A stretch of DNA of 64,000 nucleotides from contig JAIXMO010000030.1 in the NCBI GenBank assembly GCA_025677825.1, positions 62,001 to 126,000 on the forward strand, read 5' to 3'. The notes under the pieces are model-generated. The model made no database searches and was not told the origin of the DNA. It worked only from the letters and a program-made list of their open reading frames with translations. This document shows, in pieces, positions 39,186 through 50,563 of the stretch (position 1 is the first letter of the stretch; each line of letters begins with the position of its first letter). Source of the DNA: Helicostylum pulchrum. Its lineage: Eukaryota > Mucoromycota > Mucoromycetes > Mucorales > Mucoraceae. A program made the position numbers and the translations under genes.

Positions 39186-40222
39186 TTAATTAGACGTTTG
39201 TTCGGTTACCTAAATACAATAATATGAGTTACCAACACAAATAATAGACAAAATATAAAACTTACATAGTTACTGGGAATCATTCCTATAGCCCCAGTTG
39301 ATTTCTTTGCTTGCCACCAACTTCCTTTCTTTTCGTGAACATGTAATACTTCGCCTTTTGAAAATGATAACTCGTTTGGATCTTCCTTATTAGCACAGTC
39401 TACAATACACGGTTAATATATCACAAAAAAATTTCTTAAAAAGAAAAAACTTACAGTTATGAATGGCAGTTACGGGTATTAAGTAATCCGAGTGAGGAGA
39501 TAAAAAGATAGTGCTTTGGTTAGGAGAACTATTATACATGGGAATAGAAACCATACGGTCATGACTATCCATAGGGTACGAAGCTTGTGTGGGAAGAGGC
39601 GCTGGATAATTGGGTCCTGTTAAATCCGCCATGGTGTTATTGACAAAAATATGATTACTAGCGTCTCTTTGATAGGCGTTACCATTACTATATCTTCGGC
39701 TATGAAATCGATTATGATTTAAATCACTGAATGATCGAAGTACAGAAGCTTCGTGTTGAATACCAAGTAAAAATATCCAAGAAAACTTTTTGGAAGTGAT
39801 TAGAAAAAAACTCCTTCTTCTATCAATAAAATACTTACTTGAGTCACCATGAGTATAATATACCCGGATGAAGCAGCGGATAAGGACGCTCTTCCGGCAG
39901 TGATATACAGCAAGATTTCAGACGTGTTGTAAGGTATACCAATTGCAATCAATGTAAGTATAACTGGGTAATAAATTCGAATGGAGTTGGTCCAAAATAC
40001 AGCGCAAGCCATAAAAACTACAAAAAATTGGTAACCGGCAACCCACCACGATACAGTTTCTGTAAATGCATGTGAGGCGCACAGACCAACAAACGTAACT
40101 ATCCATCCAGCCTTATACAAAAATTAATATGGTCCCCTTATGAGTTTGATCGAATTATATAAACTTACTATTGCCAAAGTACAAGTCAATATAGTAAAAG
40201 GACTATTTAATATTTCTGACAT
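39186..40222 (-). CDS. SHO1: High-osmolarity signalling membrane protein Sho1
   Basis: Five exons (40222-40169, 40111-39839, 39785-39455, 39399-39266, 39209-39186) encode 271 residues. Four closely packed membrane helices fill about residues 8-120. A polar linker with Asn/Ser-rich sequence and a Pro-rich stretch (YPAPLPTQASYP) follows. A C-terminal SH3 domain lies at about 205-265, with AIHNYCANKEDPNELSFSKG, the WW pair in KGSWWQAKK, and GMIPSNYV. Sho1 senses osmotic and cell-wall stress and uses the SH3 domain to recruit the MAP kinase kinase Pbs2 in the HOG pathway; it also feeds filamentation signals. The layout and length match the fungal family. The intron splits the ALYDY-equivalent block. 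Confidence 0.92.
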
Positions 40223-41358
40223 AATAAAGATTACACTGTACTGAAAAAAAAAAGAAAGATAGAAAAAAAAAGTCAAGGTATTTATAATGATACTGCAGAT
40301 GCACCAATAATTAAAAAAAAAAAAGGAAATTCTTTTTTTAATGCAATGCTCTCCTTAGGGTCGTAAATGAAATTATGCTGTAAAAAAAGTTTTTATGCCT
40401 GACGAAAATACTATAAAGATATATCGTTTATTCATCACTTTTGAACCCCCTTAAAAAAAGAGAGACTTATTTTGACCCTACGTTTTATAAGTATAACATT
40501 CTTTAGTTTATAGTTTTACTATATATATTATTATTATTTTATACAGATTAAGTACCCGTTCGATACTGACACTCCATATTAACCGCCAATTGCATAAATA
40601 GGATATTCTGTGTGTGTGTGTGTGTGTGTATGCAGTACATAAATAATTACTCAATTTATTATCATCCCAAAGGCATAATAAGGAAAACCACCAAGAATGA
40701 ACAACTTAAAATTTTTATTTGCGCATACAATTTATATTTATGTTTAAATCAGACCGATCATGTCGTAAACGAATAGTATTGAGTGTAAAAAAAAAGTTTA
40801 TTACTATTCTCATTAATTCTTACCTTTAGTATATTTTGGGGTTACCATGACTTGATATGAAACTATATTACATCCCCAGGGACAAAACTCCCTTAAAAAA
40901 AGAATTAACTGGATCTAGCAATTTGTTTCACTAGATTGTCAGTAAAATACGTCAGAAAAAGATATTATGATTATTTCCAAAAAGATATACTAAAATATAT
41001 ACGCTTGTTGGAATTCTATACGCGCACGCGATTCCCCCACCCCCCTTTATTTTAAATACTTCTTTTTTGAGAACGGTTGACAGAATTTAACCCAAAGTTG
41101 GTTTACAAAATAGGCTATTACCCATAGAAATTAGTATACTACATTATCTACTAAAAAATTAATATACGAAAGAACCATAATCCTACTTTTAATGACATAC
41201 AGGCAGCGACTAACTATCACCAAGTTACCTACGAAATGTGTGACGTATAGCACCACCGCCAGACGGTCTGAGTCTGATTCAAGTTGCCCTGGTGAAAATC
41301 TTGAATAAAAAAAAGAGGTTCTTTTTTTTTCTTTGATTACATATTCAATTATTTCATC
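40223..41358. promoter_or_regulatory. Divergent promoter region between SHO1 and MIC60
   Basis: A 1.1-kb head-to-head spacer with a (TG)10 tract at 40609-40628, a short CCCCCACCCCCC stretch near 41034, and two copies of CCCTTAAAAAAAG (near 40448 and 40891). No gene is supported. Confidence 0.45.
40609..40628. repeat. (TG)10 microsatellite
   Basis: Perfect TG array in the SHO1/MIC60 spacer. Confidence 0.9.
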
Positions 41359-43222
41359 ATGTTGAGAGGAGCATCTGCCATTCGATCAACTGCTCGTTTA
41401 ACAGTTGGACAAACCAATCGTTTAACAGTAAGATTCACTTTATATAAAATATATCCCCCTTTAAAAAATTGACACGCAAATTTTTTTTTAGTCTAAGCGA
41501 TTGTATACCAGTGCAACTGAAAAGTCAGGTTCTTCTATCGGCAAGAAACTTGCTTGGCTCACATTACTCACCGGTACCGCCTACTCCGGCGCCACCTACT
41601 TTGCCTTAAAGAACGAAGCGTTTCACGATACCTACAGCACGTACGTTCCCGGCGGTGAGAAATTCTTGGACTTGTTAGAGGATTGGGCAGCCGATGACCG
41701 TATGCAGCAGTACTACAACCAAGCGCAAGAATTAAAGACCAAGACTGCTGCACAAACCGAATCCCTTACCAAATTTGCGTCTGAAGCCAGCGAGTCTGCA
41801 CAAGACTGGTACGAGTATATCTCTGACGCCATTACCCAATTAAGAGGCGGCGATCAAGAGCCCGTTACTCCCGGTAACGGTCCCTCTCCCTCTACCAATA
41901 CACGTTTCCGTCTCAAGAACAGACAGTCTGAAGCATTATTTGCTAACGTCATCCACAGCACCGAAACCACACCTTTACCTACTTTCTCCAAATCCGAGCA
42001 AGATATTTTAAACGAGTTTGCAACCACCGTACAAGGTTTAGTTGCCATGTTGAACCAGGCTGGTATGTCTGGTCACGCTAAGCGACTTGTCGATTTCGCT
42101 AAACGTGATATCGAGACATTGGACAAGACTTTTGCTTTGATCAAGCAAGAAGAGAGCCAAGCTCAAAACGAGATCAAGACCCTTCAACAAGCACTTGCCG
42201 ATGCCGAGAAGCGTATTGAAGCCCACCGTCAAGAAGTTGCAGAAAAGATCAAGCGTGCCAACACCAAGGCTGATTCACGTATCCAAAAGCACATTGAACA
42301 AGTTGAATCCGACATTGCAGCTGATGTTGCCGAATTAAAGAAACAACTTGCATCTATTAAAGCCAAGGAATTAACATCTCAACGTAAACATCACTTGACC
42401 CAATTAGAGAACGAATTAAAGGCCAAGGCTATTGAGATCCAAGCAGATTACATTCGTCAAGTACAACATCAAGTAGAGGGTGAACGTGGAGGCCGTTTAT
42501 CTCAAATTGAAGCTGTCACCACCAAGGAAGCTCAACTTGAGAAATTGGCTTTTGCTGACGCAGAGCTTTTAGACGACACGCGTAAGGCACATCAATTAGT
42601 TGTTGCAATTGACGCATTAAAGAGAGCTGCACTCAGCGGTGAACAAACACAATTTGAATTAGAGCTTTCTGCATTGAAGCGTCTTAGTGCCAAGACACCG
42701 TTTGCCAAGGTCGGTGAGCGTCAAAGCGACGAGTTGATTCAGTTGGTCACCAGTAGTATCCAAGAGCACGTTGCTCAACATGGCATTACGTCCATCGCTC
42801 AACTCTCTGAACGCTTTGAGACTGTTTCTCGTGAAGTGCGCCGCGCTGCACTGATACCTGATGAAGACGCTTCCATGATCTCTCATCTTATTTCCATCGT
42901 ATTAAGCAGCCTTATGTTCACAAAGAAGGGACTTGTGACTGGTGATGATATCGAGTCGAGATTGGCTCGTGCGGAATATTACCTTGATACAGAAAAGGAT
43001 TTGGAGAGTGCTGCTAGAGAAATGAACCAGTTGACCGGTTGGCCTAAGCGTTTGTCTCTTGATTGGTTGGACGAAGCGCGTCGTCATTTGGAAGTTAAGC
43101 AAGCATTAGAGGTAGTACATCCACAAAAAATTGATTTTTTTTTTCTTTTTTTACTGATATTTTTTTTATTACAGATTATGAGGTCTCAAGCTTCTTTGAT
43201 TAGTATGTTACAAGCAAAATAG
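41359..43222 (+). CDS. MIC60: MICOS complex subunit Mic60 (mitofilin)
   Basis: Three exons (41359-41427, 41492-43111, 43175-43222) encode 578 residues. A mitochondrial presequence (RGASAIRSTARLTVGQTNRL) is followed by one membrane helix (KKLAWLTLLTGTAYSGATYF, about 35-54). A long coiled coil fills about 190-330, and the C-terminal mitofilin signature region includes DLESAAREMNQLTGWPKRLSLDW. Mic60 sits in the inner mitochondrial membrane, forms crista junctions and contacts outer-membrane partners. The last exon is 16 codons long (IMRSQASLISMLQAK). Codon use shifts to C-ended codons, suggesting good expression. Confidence 0.94.
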
Positions 43223-43739
43223 ACAAAAAGTTTGAAACAATAATAAAAACAACATATACATATATAAAAAAACAACATTTTGGTTGCACCTGGGAATCGG
43301 AAGATGTAAACTTCTTTCTGTATAGAGTTTGGAAATTTTTAGTTGTTGGATAACAATTGATAAGGAGCAACGAGAATAATATGTTAGTTGTCAAGTCTTT
43401 TTCATACAATAGCGGCTCTATTTAGGGGTGACTTGATTAAAGGGTAGGATCTATTTAAGGGTGTATTTCTCCAGAATTTCTTCAGCCCCCGCTTTAACAC
43501 TATTACCATTGTTCTGTTTAAGATAAGATGTGTTTAAGTATGATTACACGTTAGCACTATTAAGATATACTTAAGTGTGATAAGACGTTACTACTGCTAA
43601 GGTATGATTAAGTGTGAGTAGGTGCTAGCACCAAACCACTCCAAAGTGCCAAATGTTCACACCGAACTATACTTTTTTTCCCGTATAAGTGTGGTATTCT
43701 GTTCTGTGATGAGATTATTAATCTGCAGGAATTAATCCA
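43223..43739. other. Intergenic with degenerate short repeats
   Basis: 3' flank of MIC60. Phrases such as CTATTTAGGGGTG and CTATTTAAGGGTG (near 43418 and 43451) and a three-unit repeat at 43518-43632 recur. No gene. Confidence 0.5.
43518..43632. repeat. Degenerate tandem repeat, about three units of 36-42 bp
   Basis: Three successive blocks start TTAAGATAAGATG, TTAAGATATACTT and CTAAGGTATGATT. They end GTTAGCACTA, GTTACTACTG and GTGCTAGCACC. Similarity is partial, so the unit length is approximate. Confidence 0.5.
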
Positions 43740-44110
43740 AACAGGAAAGGGTCCATCATGCGGGGGCTATATTACGCAAAGTTTGTTGTTTATGGCAAAA
43801 TCTAAACTCTATGAGAGAGATGATGTACAAGTAAAGAGTTTGTTCATATACCAAGAAATTCAGGGAATTAATAGGGAAAGCTCTAATTAACGTAACAGTG
43901 ATACCTCTATAAAAGCAAGCAATACCATTTCTAGCATAAATATCTTGCATACAATGTTTTGCGTTCTTATAGGTTGGGTTGCAAAATTTCTTTTTGGATC
44001 AAAGTCTTTACCAAGTCAAGTGGAAAGACCACGACTCAGCACATTATGCCACAGATACCACCAGCTAGGAACTGTGTGAGTGGTGAACCTGTAGAATATT
44101 TTTCACCTCC
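43740..44110 (-). pseudogene. Mitochondrial carrier (SLC25) pseudogene fragment
   Basis: The minus strand reads FLAGGICGIMC, then a stop where Trp or Ala is usual, then VVVFPLDLVKT, the start of the third carrier repeat (Px[DE]xxK signature). After a frame change it continues MQDIYARNGIACFYRGITVTLIRAFPINSLNFLVYE, shown here in part, the second half of that repeat. The pattern is closest to the carnitine/ornithine-type carriers. The first two repeats, a start codon and a working frame are missing. Short spacing and multiple lesions mark it as a dead fragment, perhaps a partial duplicate of a functional gene elsewhere. Confidence 0.75.
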
Positions 44111-45591
44111 ACTTAAAAACGTATTTTGTAGTTTCATATTCACTTAAATAAACTGCTGTTCCTATTGTATCTCTGACTATGTGTCGGTTTATAAAAAAGA
44201 AGATAAATATATATATACATGGATGAAAAACCTTTAAATTAAGCTCTTTTAATTTATCTTTACTCTTTATTTTATTTTGTACCTGAATTTCCTTGGATCT
44301 TACTTTCCGTTGAATTTTTTTTACTTGATGCTCACTTTTCTTACTATTGCCTTATTATACTCTTTTTAAACTCTACCGCACTATATATTGATTAACATTA
44401 TAATAAAAAAGTAGAACTGCAAATCTCTATTTACTGTTTTCTTAACAAATGCGCATAAAAACTGGTGTGGAAATAATTTTATTGGCTGTAATTTATATCC
44501 ATTTAAACTAATATTCGGTAATTAAAAAATCCAGGCAGGGCATTTTTTGCAGCTGGTGTTGTTGCAGTTGTTGTTAATACGACGGGAAAAAATGGTAAGT
44601 GATTTTTTATTTTATTTTTGCTTATAAACTGATTCTAACCCATTTTAAAAAACCGTTATTTGTAGTTTTACTGGCTTTTGAAAGCAAAAGGGCAGAACGG
44701 TTGCTAAAGTGGTTTTTTTGACTAGCTGTTTATCTCCTTCTCCCCTGCCTCGTTTACGAGCGGTTCGTGTAGTTTAACCTGGGTGTAATGGCACACAACC
44801 ATGCGGATATCGTAGGGAGGTTGGATTGATGGTTCTCGTCTCGGTAGTCTTCTCTAAGGAAAATAGTATCATTAAGTAGCTGTGTTGTTGTGGATACTTA
44901 TCTGTTGGCACCATCCTTTTATATTGATTATCTCACGACTTTAACCATTATGATTAGCACATATTCATTTTAACTAAGCCTTATCAACATCGTCCAGTAA
45001 TAACTAATATATGAGTACAGGATTAGAGAGTTGACCATAATTACATGTCTCAGATATGAAAAAGCTATATAAACCTCAAATAAACAATTATCTTGATTTT
45101 GCGGCTGATTGCTTTCTTGTATCTTTTGTGTTTTTGAATCTTTATTATTTCTTAGCTCAGATCCCACACATATGTATTCATGGAAACTAATCAACTTTTT
45201 TCTTTCAAAGGGAGATCCAACTGGCTTGGTTTCACAGTAATACAATATACAGACCATCGGAGAAAGAGATTAAAGACATATAAGTTACCGTTTTATTAAA
45301 TTTGTTTAATAAAGCGATCCCTTCCCTGCTACATTTCAATGCCACTTTTACCAAAAGTAATACTAGGACAAGAGAAGGTAGAATTATGAGGAGTAGTGCT
45401 ACGACCAGTAGAAGTATCAGACCAATTATTTCTGATATTTTTTTTTGGTGTCGAAGTGTTCCAATTGAAAATATACTATTGTCTTCTAATTTCTTTTTTG
45501 TTACTGTACTCTACAAGGGACAGCTAAGTTATTGTTTGGAATTCATTTGTTCATTGTTTTGCTCTTAAAATCGAACACTATTAAATCGAGC
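44111..45591. other. Intergenic, possible decayed sequence
   Basis: 1.5 kb without a supported gene. A minus-strand open stretch at 44970-45257 (95 codons, with PVGSPFERKKLISFHEY) has coding-like composition, but no domain, splice context or start. A GCAGCTGGTGTTGTTGCAG stretch near 44550 is unusually GC-rich for the area. Both may be debris. Confidence 0.4.
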
Positions 45592-46482
45592 GGCTACTTG
45601 GTCCATCCAATGCAAGGCGAAGAAGGAGAAGAGGTGGTGTTATTGAAGAGCAGCCACCTCCTCCAAGACCTGCTGAAGCAGTTCAGCCTACACATCATAC
45701 CGCCAGCATAGATAGAAAATGCAAGGTAATATAATATGATAAATATATAATATCAGACCTTCGAAATTCATGTTTAATCTTGTATAGAACTTGTTTAGAG
45801 AAATTGTTGAAGAATTCAGCATTGCTAGGCGAGACTCTATGAATTTTGTATTACTTGTATTAAGTCAATGGCTCAACACTCAACAAACAGAGGTATATAT
45901 ATAAATCAAATTAAACGTGCTATTAGAATTCGTAATACTTTAAGAACAGCTTGTTCATGAAAACTCATTAACTCAACAATCAATTCAAAATTTGGCTCCA
46001 ACTTTACCTGGACCTTTTTCAAGAGTTAGATGTACTTAATAATGAATTGAGAAGCCCCTGTCGTCTTACAGCGCATGTCTCCTGAGCGACCTTCGAGCTC
46101 ATTTTAATTTTACTGAGCTAAATGATTTGTGTAATATAATGTATATGGGAGACTCTGTTTGCATTGGATCATGTACAAAGGCGAAGGTTACGTGACCTGG
46201 GTCTTGATATCGAAGGTCCTAATCGAATCTAGTCGGGGCTTTGGAATAAAAACTAAAGGTCATATGGTCTCTGTTCTGTTTGCAAAAAAAAAAAAAAAAA
46301 AAAAAAAAAAGAAAGTCTCGAGAGATAATACCTTCAACCACTCGAAAAGTAGAACGAACTGGGCCAAAGGAAATCTATCGTTTGTACAAGAATCCAATAG
46401 GTTTTTGGTGAAAATGGTATTATAATAGGCATCGATCCTGGTAAACATATCTATGAAATCGAAAATAAGTTTCCCTTTTTTT
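45592..46482 (+). pseudogene. Decayed multi-exon gene, possibly a RuvC-fold (Fanzor-like) relic
   Basis: Coding-like blocks join with phase-0 introns: an Arg-rich/Pro-rich exon ending at 45726 (before gtaata), then NLFREIVEEFSIARRDSMNF (45788-45891), then LVHENSLTQQSIQNL (from about 45952). Beyond this, frames change repeatedly: LFQELDVLNNELRSP, ETLFALDHVQRRRLRDLG, and lastly FGENGIIIGIDPGKHIYE at about 46403-46465. GIDPG with a hydrophobic strand before it is the form of the first RuvC motif in TnpB/Fanzor and other RNase-H-fold nucleases. Stops and a 27-base A run (46284-46310) interrupt it. Whether all blocks belong to one gene is uncertain. Confidence 0.35.
46284..46310. repeat. 27-base poly(A) run inside the 46-kb relic
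   Basis: An uninterrupted A tract between two coding-like fragments of the relic. It may be slippage or the join of a retroposed piece. Confidence 0.85.
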
Positions 46483-46665
46483 ATAATAAATAAAGTTTAT
46501 TAAAGTTCAGACAAATGTCATCATTCTGTGGAGGTTCGGTTGTAGTGTACGTAGATGTTACAAAATAAAAAAAGTTTCGGATCTTTGGGGAGTTTCATAA
46601 AAAAAAAAAGGTCTAGCGATAAAACGCTTCCCTTTTTTAACTTTTTTAAAAACTATTATTAAAAA

Positions 46666-48463
46666 ATGGAAGACCAAGTACCCGAAGTACCTCTTGTTCT
46701 TGTATCCAACTCTTATTTGGAAAAGAAGGCCGCTGTTATTAGACAAAAGCCTATTCTTTGGGAGGTGAGATGGGGGAGTTTTACAGAATAAAAAAAAAGA
46801 AAAGTAACTAAAACAAAAATATTAGGGTTATGAACGCGCTAGTTTGTTATCTCATGAACAAGTTGAACTCATCAAGGTCATTGATAAACAACCTGCCAAT
46901 GTCATTCAATCTGCCATGAATGAAAAGGGGGATACTTATGCTTCTCTCATCTTGTACTTGTTACAAAACTTGTCGAGACCTGATACCATTCAATACGTTT
47001 GTTTAATGACTGACGATATCCTTTCTGGTATATATATTTGTTTTTTTTTACTTACTCCTTAATATTATTGTTATTCATTACTTTTATTTTATTTTAAATA
47101 ACAGCTAATGACGATAATGCTCGTTATTTCCACGCTACATCAAGTCAAGATCCAAATTTCCCTTTTGGTCCCTTTTTCAAAGTTCTTGAATCCGAAGATG
47201 AATTTATGGCACTTCAAGCTTCTAAAGTATTAACTATGCTTGCTTGGTAACTATTTTTGTTTTACTTTTTTCTCGGGTTTTATTTATTTATTTACTTTTT
47301 TGTTTTACTAGTTCCGCTCCTTCACCTTCTCATGTAAAGCTTGATCCTTTGTTTACTTGGATCACCAAGAAGCTTTCTAATTCTATCAACGATGTTGTTA
47401 ACTTGATGGTTCAAGAATTAGAGTCTTTATTACGTATTCAAGCTTATCGTGTACCTGTTTGGAATACTAAGGATGCAATCAAAGAGTAAGTGTTTTTATT
47501 TTATTATCTATTTTGAAGGTAACTAACGTTTTTTTTTATAGATTGATTCACCGTCTTTACTTGAATAAATCCGCTTCTACACCTCAAATTCAATACCAAA
47601 TCATTTTTTGTTTATGGCTTCTTACATTTGAAAAGGATATTGCTGCCGACATTAACCAGTATGCATAGTTGTTCTATATCGTGTCAATTTTTTTTAACTT
47701 TTTTTTTTTTTTTTTTTTTTGCATGGTAGGAAATATGATGTTATTCCCTTGTTAGTCGAAATCGCTAAATCTGCTGTCAAAGAAAAGGTGATTCGTGTTT
47801 CTATTGCTACATTAAGAGTAAGGATAAAGATAGAGAGAAAAAAAAATACATTACCAGTTTACTGATATGTACTTCTACTATTTAGAACCTTGTTGAAAAA
47901 GCACCTGCTCAAAACTTGGCAGCCATGTTAGTTGCTAGATTATTACCTTTTACCGAAAACTTGAGTTCCCGTAAATGGTCTGACGCTGATATTTTAGAAG
48001 ATATCAAGTACGTCAAGGAAAGACTACAAGAAGATTTCCAGAGTCTCACGTAAATGATCATTGAATTTACACAAAAAAAAATAATAATAATGATTTTAAC
48101 TTTTTTATGTATAGTACTTTTGAACAATACGCATCAGAAGTTGAAACTGGTAAATTAGAATGGTCTCCTCCTCATCGCTCAGATGTATTTTGGAAAGAAA
48201 ATGCGCACAAACTTGAAGAACATAACTACCAATTACTTAAAGCGCTTGCTCGTCTTTTGAGTACATCTACCAGTGCTTTGGTTTTATCTATTGCAGCTAG
48301 TGATATCGGGTACTATGTCAAGTTTGCCACGAAGGCAGGAAAGAACGTCTTGCAAGAGATTGGTGCTAAGCAACGTATTATGGAACTCATGACTCATGAC
48401 GATCAAGAAGTCAGATACCAAGCCCTTTTGGCTGTTCAAAAATACATGTATCAAGCATGGTAG
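46666..48463 (+). CDS. VMA13: V-type proton ATPase subunit H
   Basis: Eight exons (46666-46764, 46826-47027, 47105-47246, 47312-47485, 47542-47658, 47730-47817, 47886-48049, 48115-48463) encode 444 residues of alpha-helical, armadillo/HEAT-like sequence. The C-terminal block is highly typical of the family: WSPPHRSDVFWKENAHKL, then LAIAASDIG-like VLSIAASDIGYYVKF, then DDQEVRYQALLAVQKYM. Subunit H sits in the V1 sector, couples it to the Vo sector on the vacuole membrane and is needed for ATP-driven proton pumping. Yeast and human proteins are about 480 residues, so this is slightly short. The intron before exon 6 has a T22 tract. Confidence 0.94.
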
Positions 48464-48663
48464 TAATTTTTTTTAAAAAAAAATAAAAAAAAAGTTTCAT
48501 ACACGTTTTTTTTTCTTTTTTTTTTAATTTTCACACATTTTTCTATAAATCTTTTTACTTTCTCTCAACCAACGCTCCTTTTTCTTTTCAGCTGTCGACA
48601 ATAACTTCAACAGTTCCGGGTTACTTGGTCGGTACTACAAGCGAAAAAAAAAAAAAAAAAAAA

Positions 48664-49719
48664 TTAGATTTGTTTTAAAGAAATAGATTTTTGGTTCTTG
48701 AAACTAACTTCCAAACCCAGCTTAGTAAACTCTATGCACTGATCAAATTCACCTAGTTCAAGGTATGCTTGTGCTAAACGATAGTAGCCTTTAATATTGG
48801 TGCAATCACGATCTAAAGCTCTCTTACAGACCTCAATAGTAAACTCATAATTTTTTAACTTCAAATAACACGCAGCAATATTCAGTTGAATCGTAACAAT
48901 CAAAATTCGACTTGCCTCTAATTCTTCTGGTTCACAGTTCCATAAATCCTTAATATAATCTCTGGCCTTTCTATATGCAAATAATGCTTCTTCGGTTAAA
49001 CCCGTTTTAAATAACTGGTTACCTTCCAGTTTCTTCTTTTCTGCTGATGCGATACGTTCCGCAGCTGAAGTAGCATTCTAAAGAGGAGCAAACATCCTAT
49101 TTTAATTATTTTTGTTTTTTTTTCGCGGGTACAATTCTTATTACTTCCCAAAATCCAAGTAATTCAACTTCAAACCGTAAATTTGCTTTACGAGGTACAA
49201 TATGAGTTCTTCCTTCATCACCATAACCTATGATTTTTTATTTTTAGTTTTAAAAACAAAATTGACGTGACAATGAATGTATAAAGATTTTACCGTAGTC
49301 ACTAGTACAAAAAATCTCTGCCTTTTCGCCTACTTTCATGGTTGGAATAGCGATTTCCCAAGCTTCCACCACTTTGCCTGTAAAATAAGTTCATCAGTAC
49401 ATAAAAAAAAAAAAAAAAAGATTATTTTTTTTGCTAATTGACCTGAATTTAAATTAAACGTGAATTCAGCTTTTCTATCCCGAGTAGAGTCAAACTTTGT
49501 GTTTGTTTCTTGTAAAAAGGACTCATAGTGAACTACAAGAAAAAAGAATATTAACGTGTCAAAAAGTATATATATTTGGAAAAGAAGTTTTTTTTTTAAC
49601 GTACCACAAACAGAGTTACCCTTTTCAGAACTTACGCCTGCACCTTCTCTTAAAATTCTTTTGGTAACGTTTCCGTCTTTTGTCAAGTTTATCAAGTCCA
49701 TATTTGAATCGCTAACCAT
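48664..49719 (-). CDS. FKBP-type peptidyl-prolyl isomerase with TPR repeats
   Basis: Five exons (49719-49605, 49532-49443, 49377-49294, 49227-49145, 49077-48664) encode 261 residues. One FKBP domain (about 15-125) is followed by TPR repeats (about 135-245). FKBP blocks visible are VTKRILREGAG, VHYESFLQETNTKFDST, the AWEIAIPTMKVGE helix and CTSDYGYGDEG; the pocket Tyr, Asp and Trp are present. TPR blocks include KLEGNQLFKTGLTEEAL and AACYLKLKNYEFTIEVC. Such proteins are Hsp90 co-chaperones, with the TPR carboxylate clamp holding the chaperone tail. With a single FKBP domain it resembles FKBP6/AIP-like layouts rather than FKBP51/52. It shares a 171-bp divergent promoter with the next gene. Confidence 0.88.
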
Positions 49720-49890
49720 GACGTAACTTTAGAAAGAATGAAAAGAAAAGAAAAGAAAAAGTGAAAGGAGAAGAAACTCTAAAAAAAATGTGACTTTTGA
49801 TTCCCCAAAGAAAAAAAAACCTCTCCTTATTGTCATGCAACACAAAAGTTTCCTTCTTTTTTCTCTTTCACTTGCGAAAAAAAAAAAAAA
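49720..49890. promoter_or_regulatory. Short bidirectional promoter
   Basis: A 171-bp head-to-head spacer between the FKBP-TPR gene and the coiled-coil gene. It has (AAAAG)-type purine tracts at 49739-49761 and a 13-base A run before the plus-strand start. Co-regulation is inference from the spacing. Confidence 0.5.
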
Positions 49891-50512
49891 ATGCAGGCTC
49901 ATGAAAATATTGTAAAGAACTTGAACCAAGAGTTTAAAAAGGTTGATAAAGCATATCAAACTAGTGAATTACGAGTATTTGGTAAACAATACATCGATAC
50001 TTTTTTTTTAAAAAAAAGACTAGTATTGATCTGTGATAAAATAGGAGAGAATACGAGCAAAATATTTACAGAACTTGATGTGATCAGAAGAAAGCAAATA
50101 AACTTGGCAAGTGATCATGTTTCCTTGGAATTAATCAACGATACACTGTAAGCATATATATACACATATAAAAGTGTTTGCTAACTAGAAACTAATTTTT
50201 ATTGTGCAGTCCTTCTACTAATAAAGACTATAATAATGCAAAGAACTTTGATAAAAAGGAAATAATATTAAAGAATATGATGGAAAAGGTTAGTAAAAGA
50301 AAAATGCTATATCTCGAACTCAAAAAATATCTAAAAATAAGTTACACCAAATCGATCAGCTGGACGATTTAACCCAAGCAATGTAAAGTAACTTGTAATT
50401 AATTAAAAAAAAGTGTAAATCTAACAACTTTTTGTACAGGGATAAATTTAAAAGAATATCCGAACAAAATTATAAAGGAAAAGACACTTTAATAACAACT
50501 GAAGAAAATTAA
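49891..50512 (+). CDS. Small coiled-coil protein, function unknown
   Basis: Four exons (49891-50147, 50210-50288, 50342-50382, 50440-50512) encode about 149 residues. All joins keep frame and have good splice sites. The protein is almost wholly charged alpha-helix with heptad-like spacing (IVKNLNQEFKKVDKAYQ, HQIDQLDDLTQAMDKF). No catalytic motif is seen. Size and character suit a subunit of a small helical complex (BLOC/BORC, kinetochore or mediator type), but I cannot place it. A T9A8 tract at 50001-50017 encodes an odd FFLKK stretch; it may instead lie in a 42-nt intron (49982-50023) that would shorten the protein to 135 residues. Confidence 0.65.
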
Positions 50513-50563
50513 AAAGCATTTATTTGTATCACACAAAAAAATAATAATATTTGTACATGTTAT

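Noticed and set aside
44970..45257. 95-codon minus-strand frame as a real gene
   Set aside because: No start context, domain or joinable exon; kept only as a note under the intergenic entry.
46284..46310. Poly(A) run as proof of retroposition
   Set aside because: Long A runs are common here (26882-26909 has no gene next to it) and introns are still visible upstream, which argues against a processed copy.
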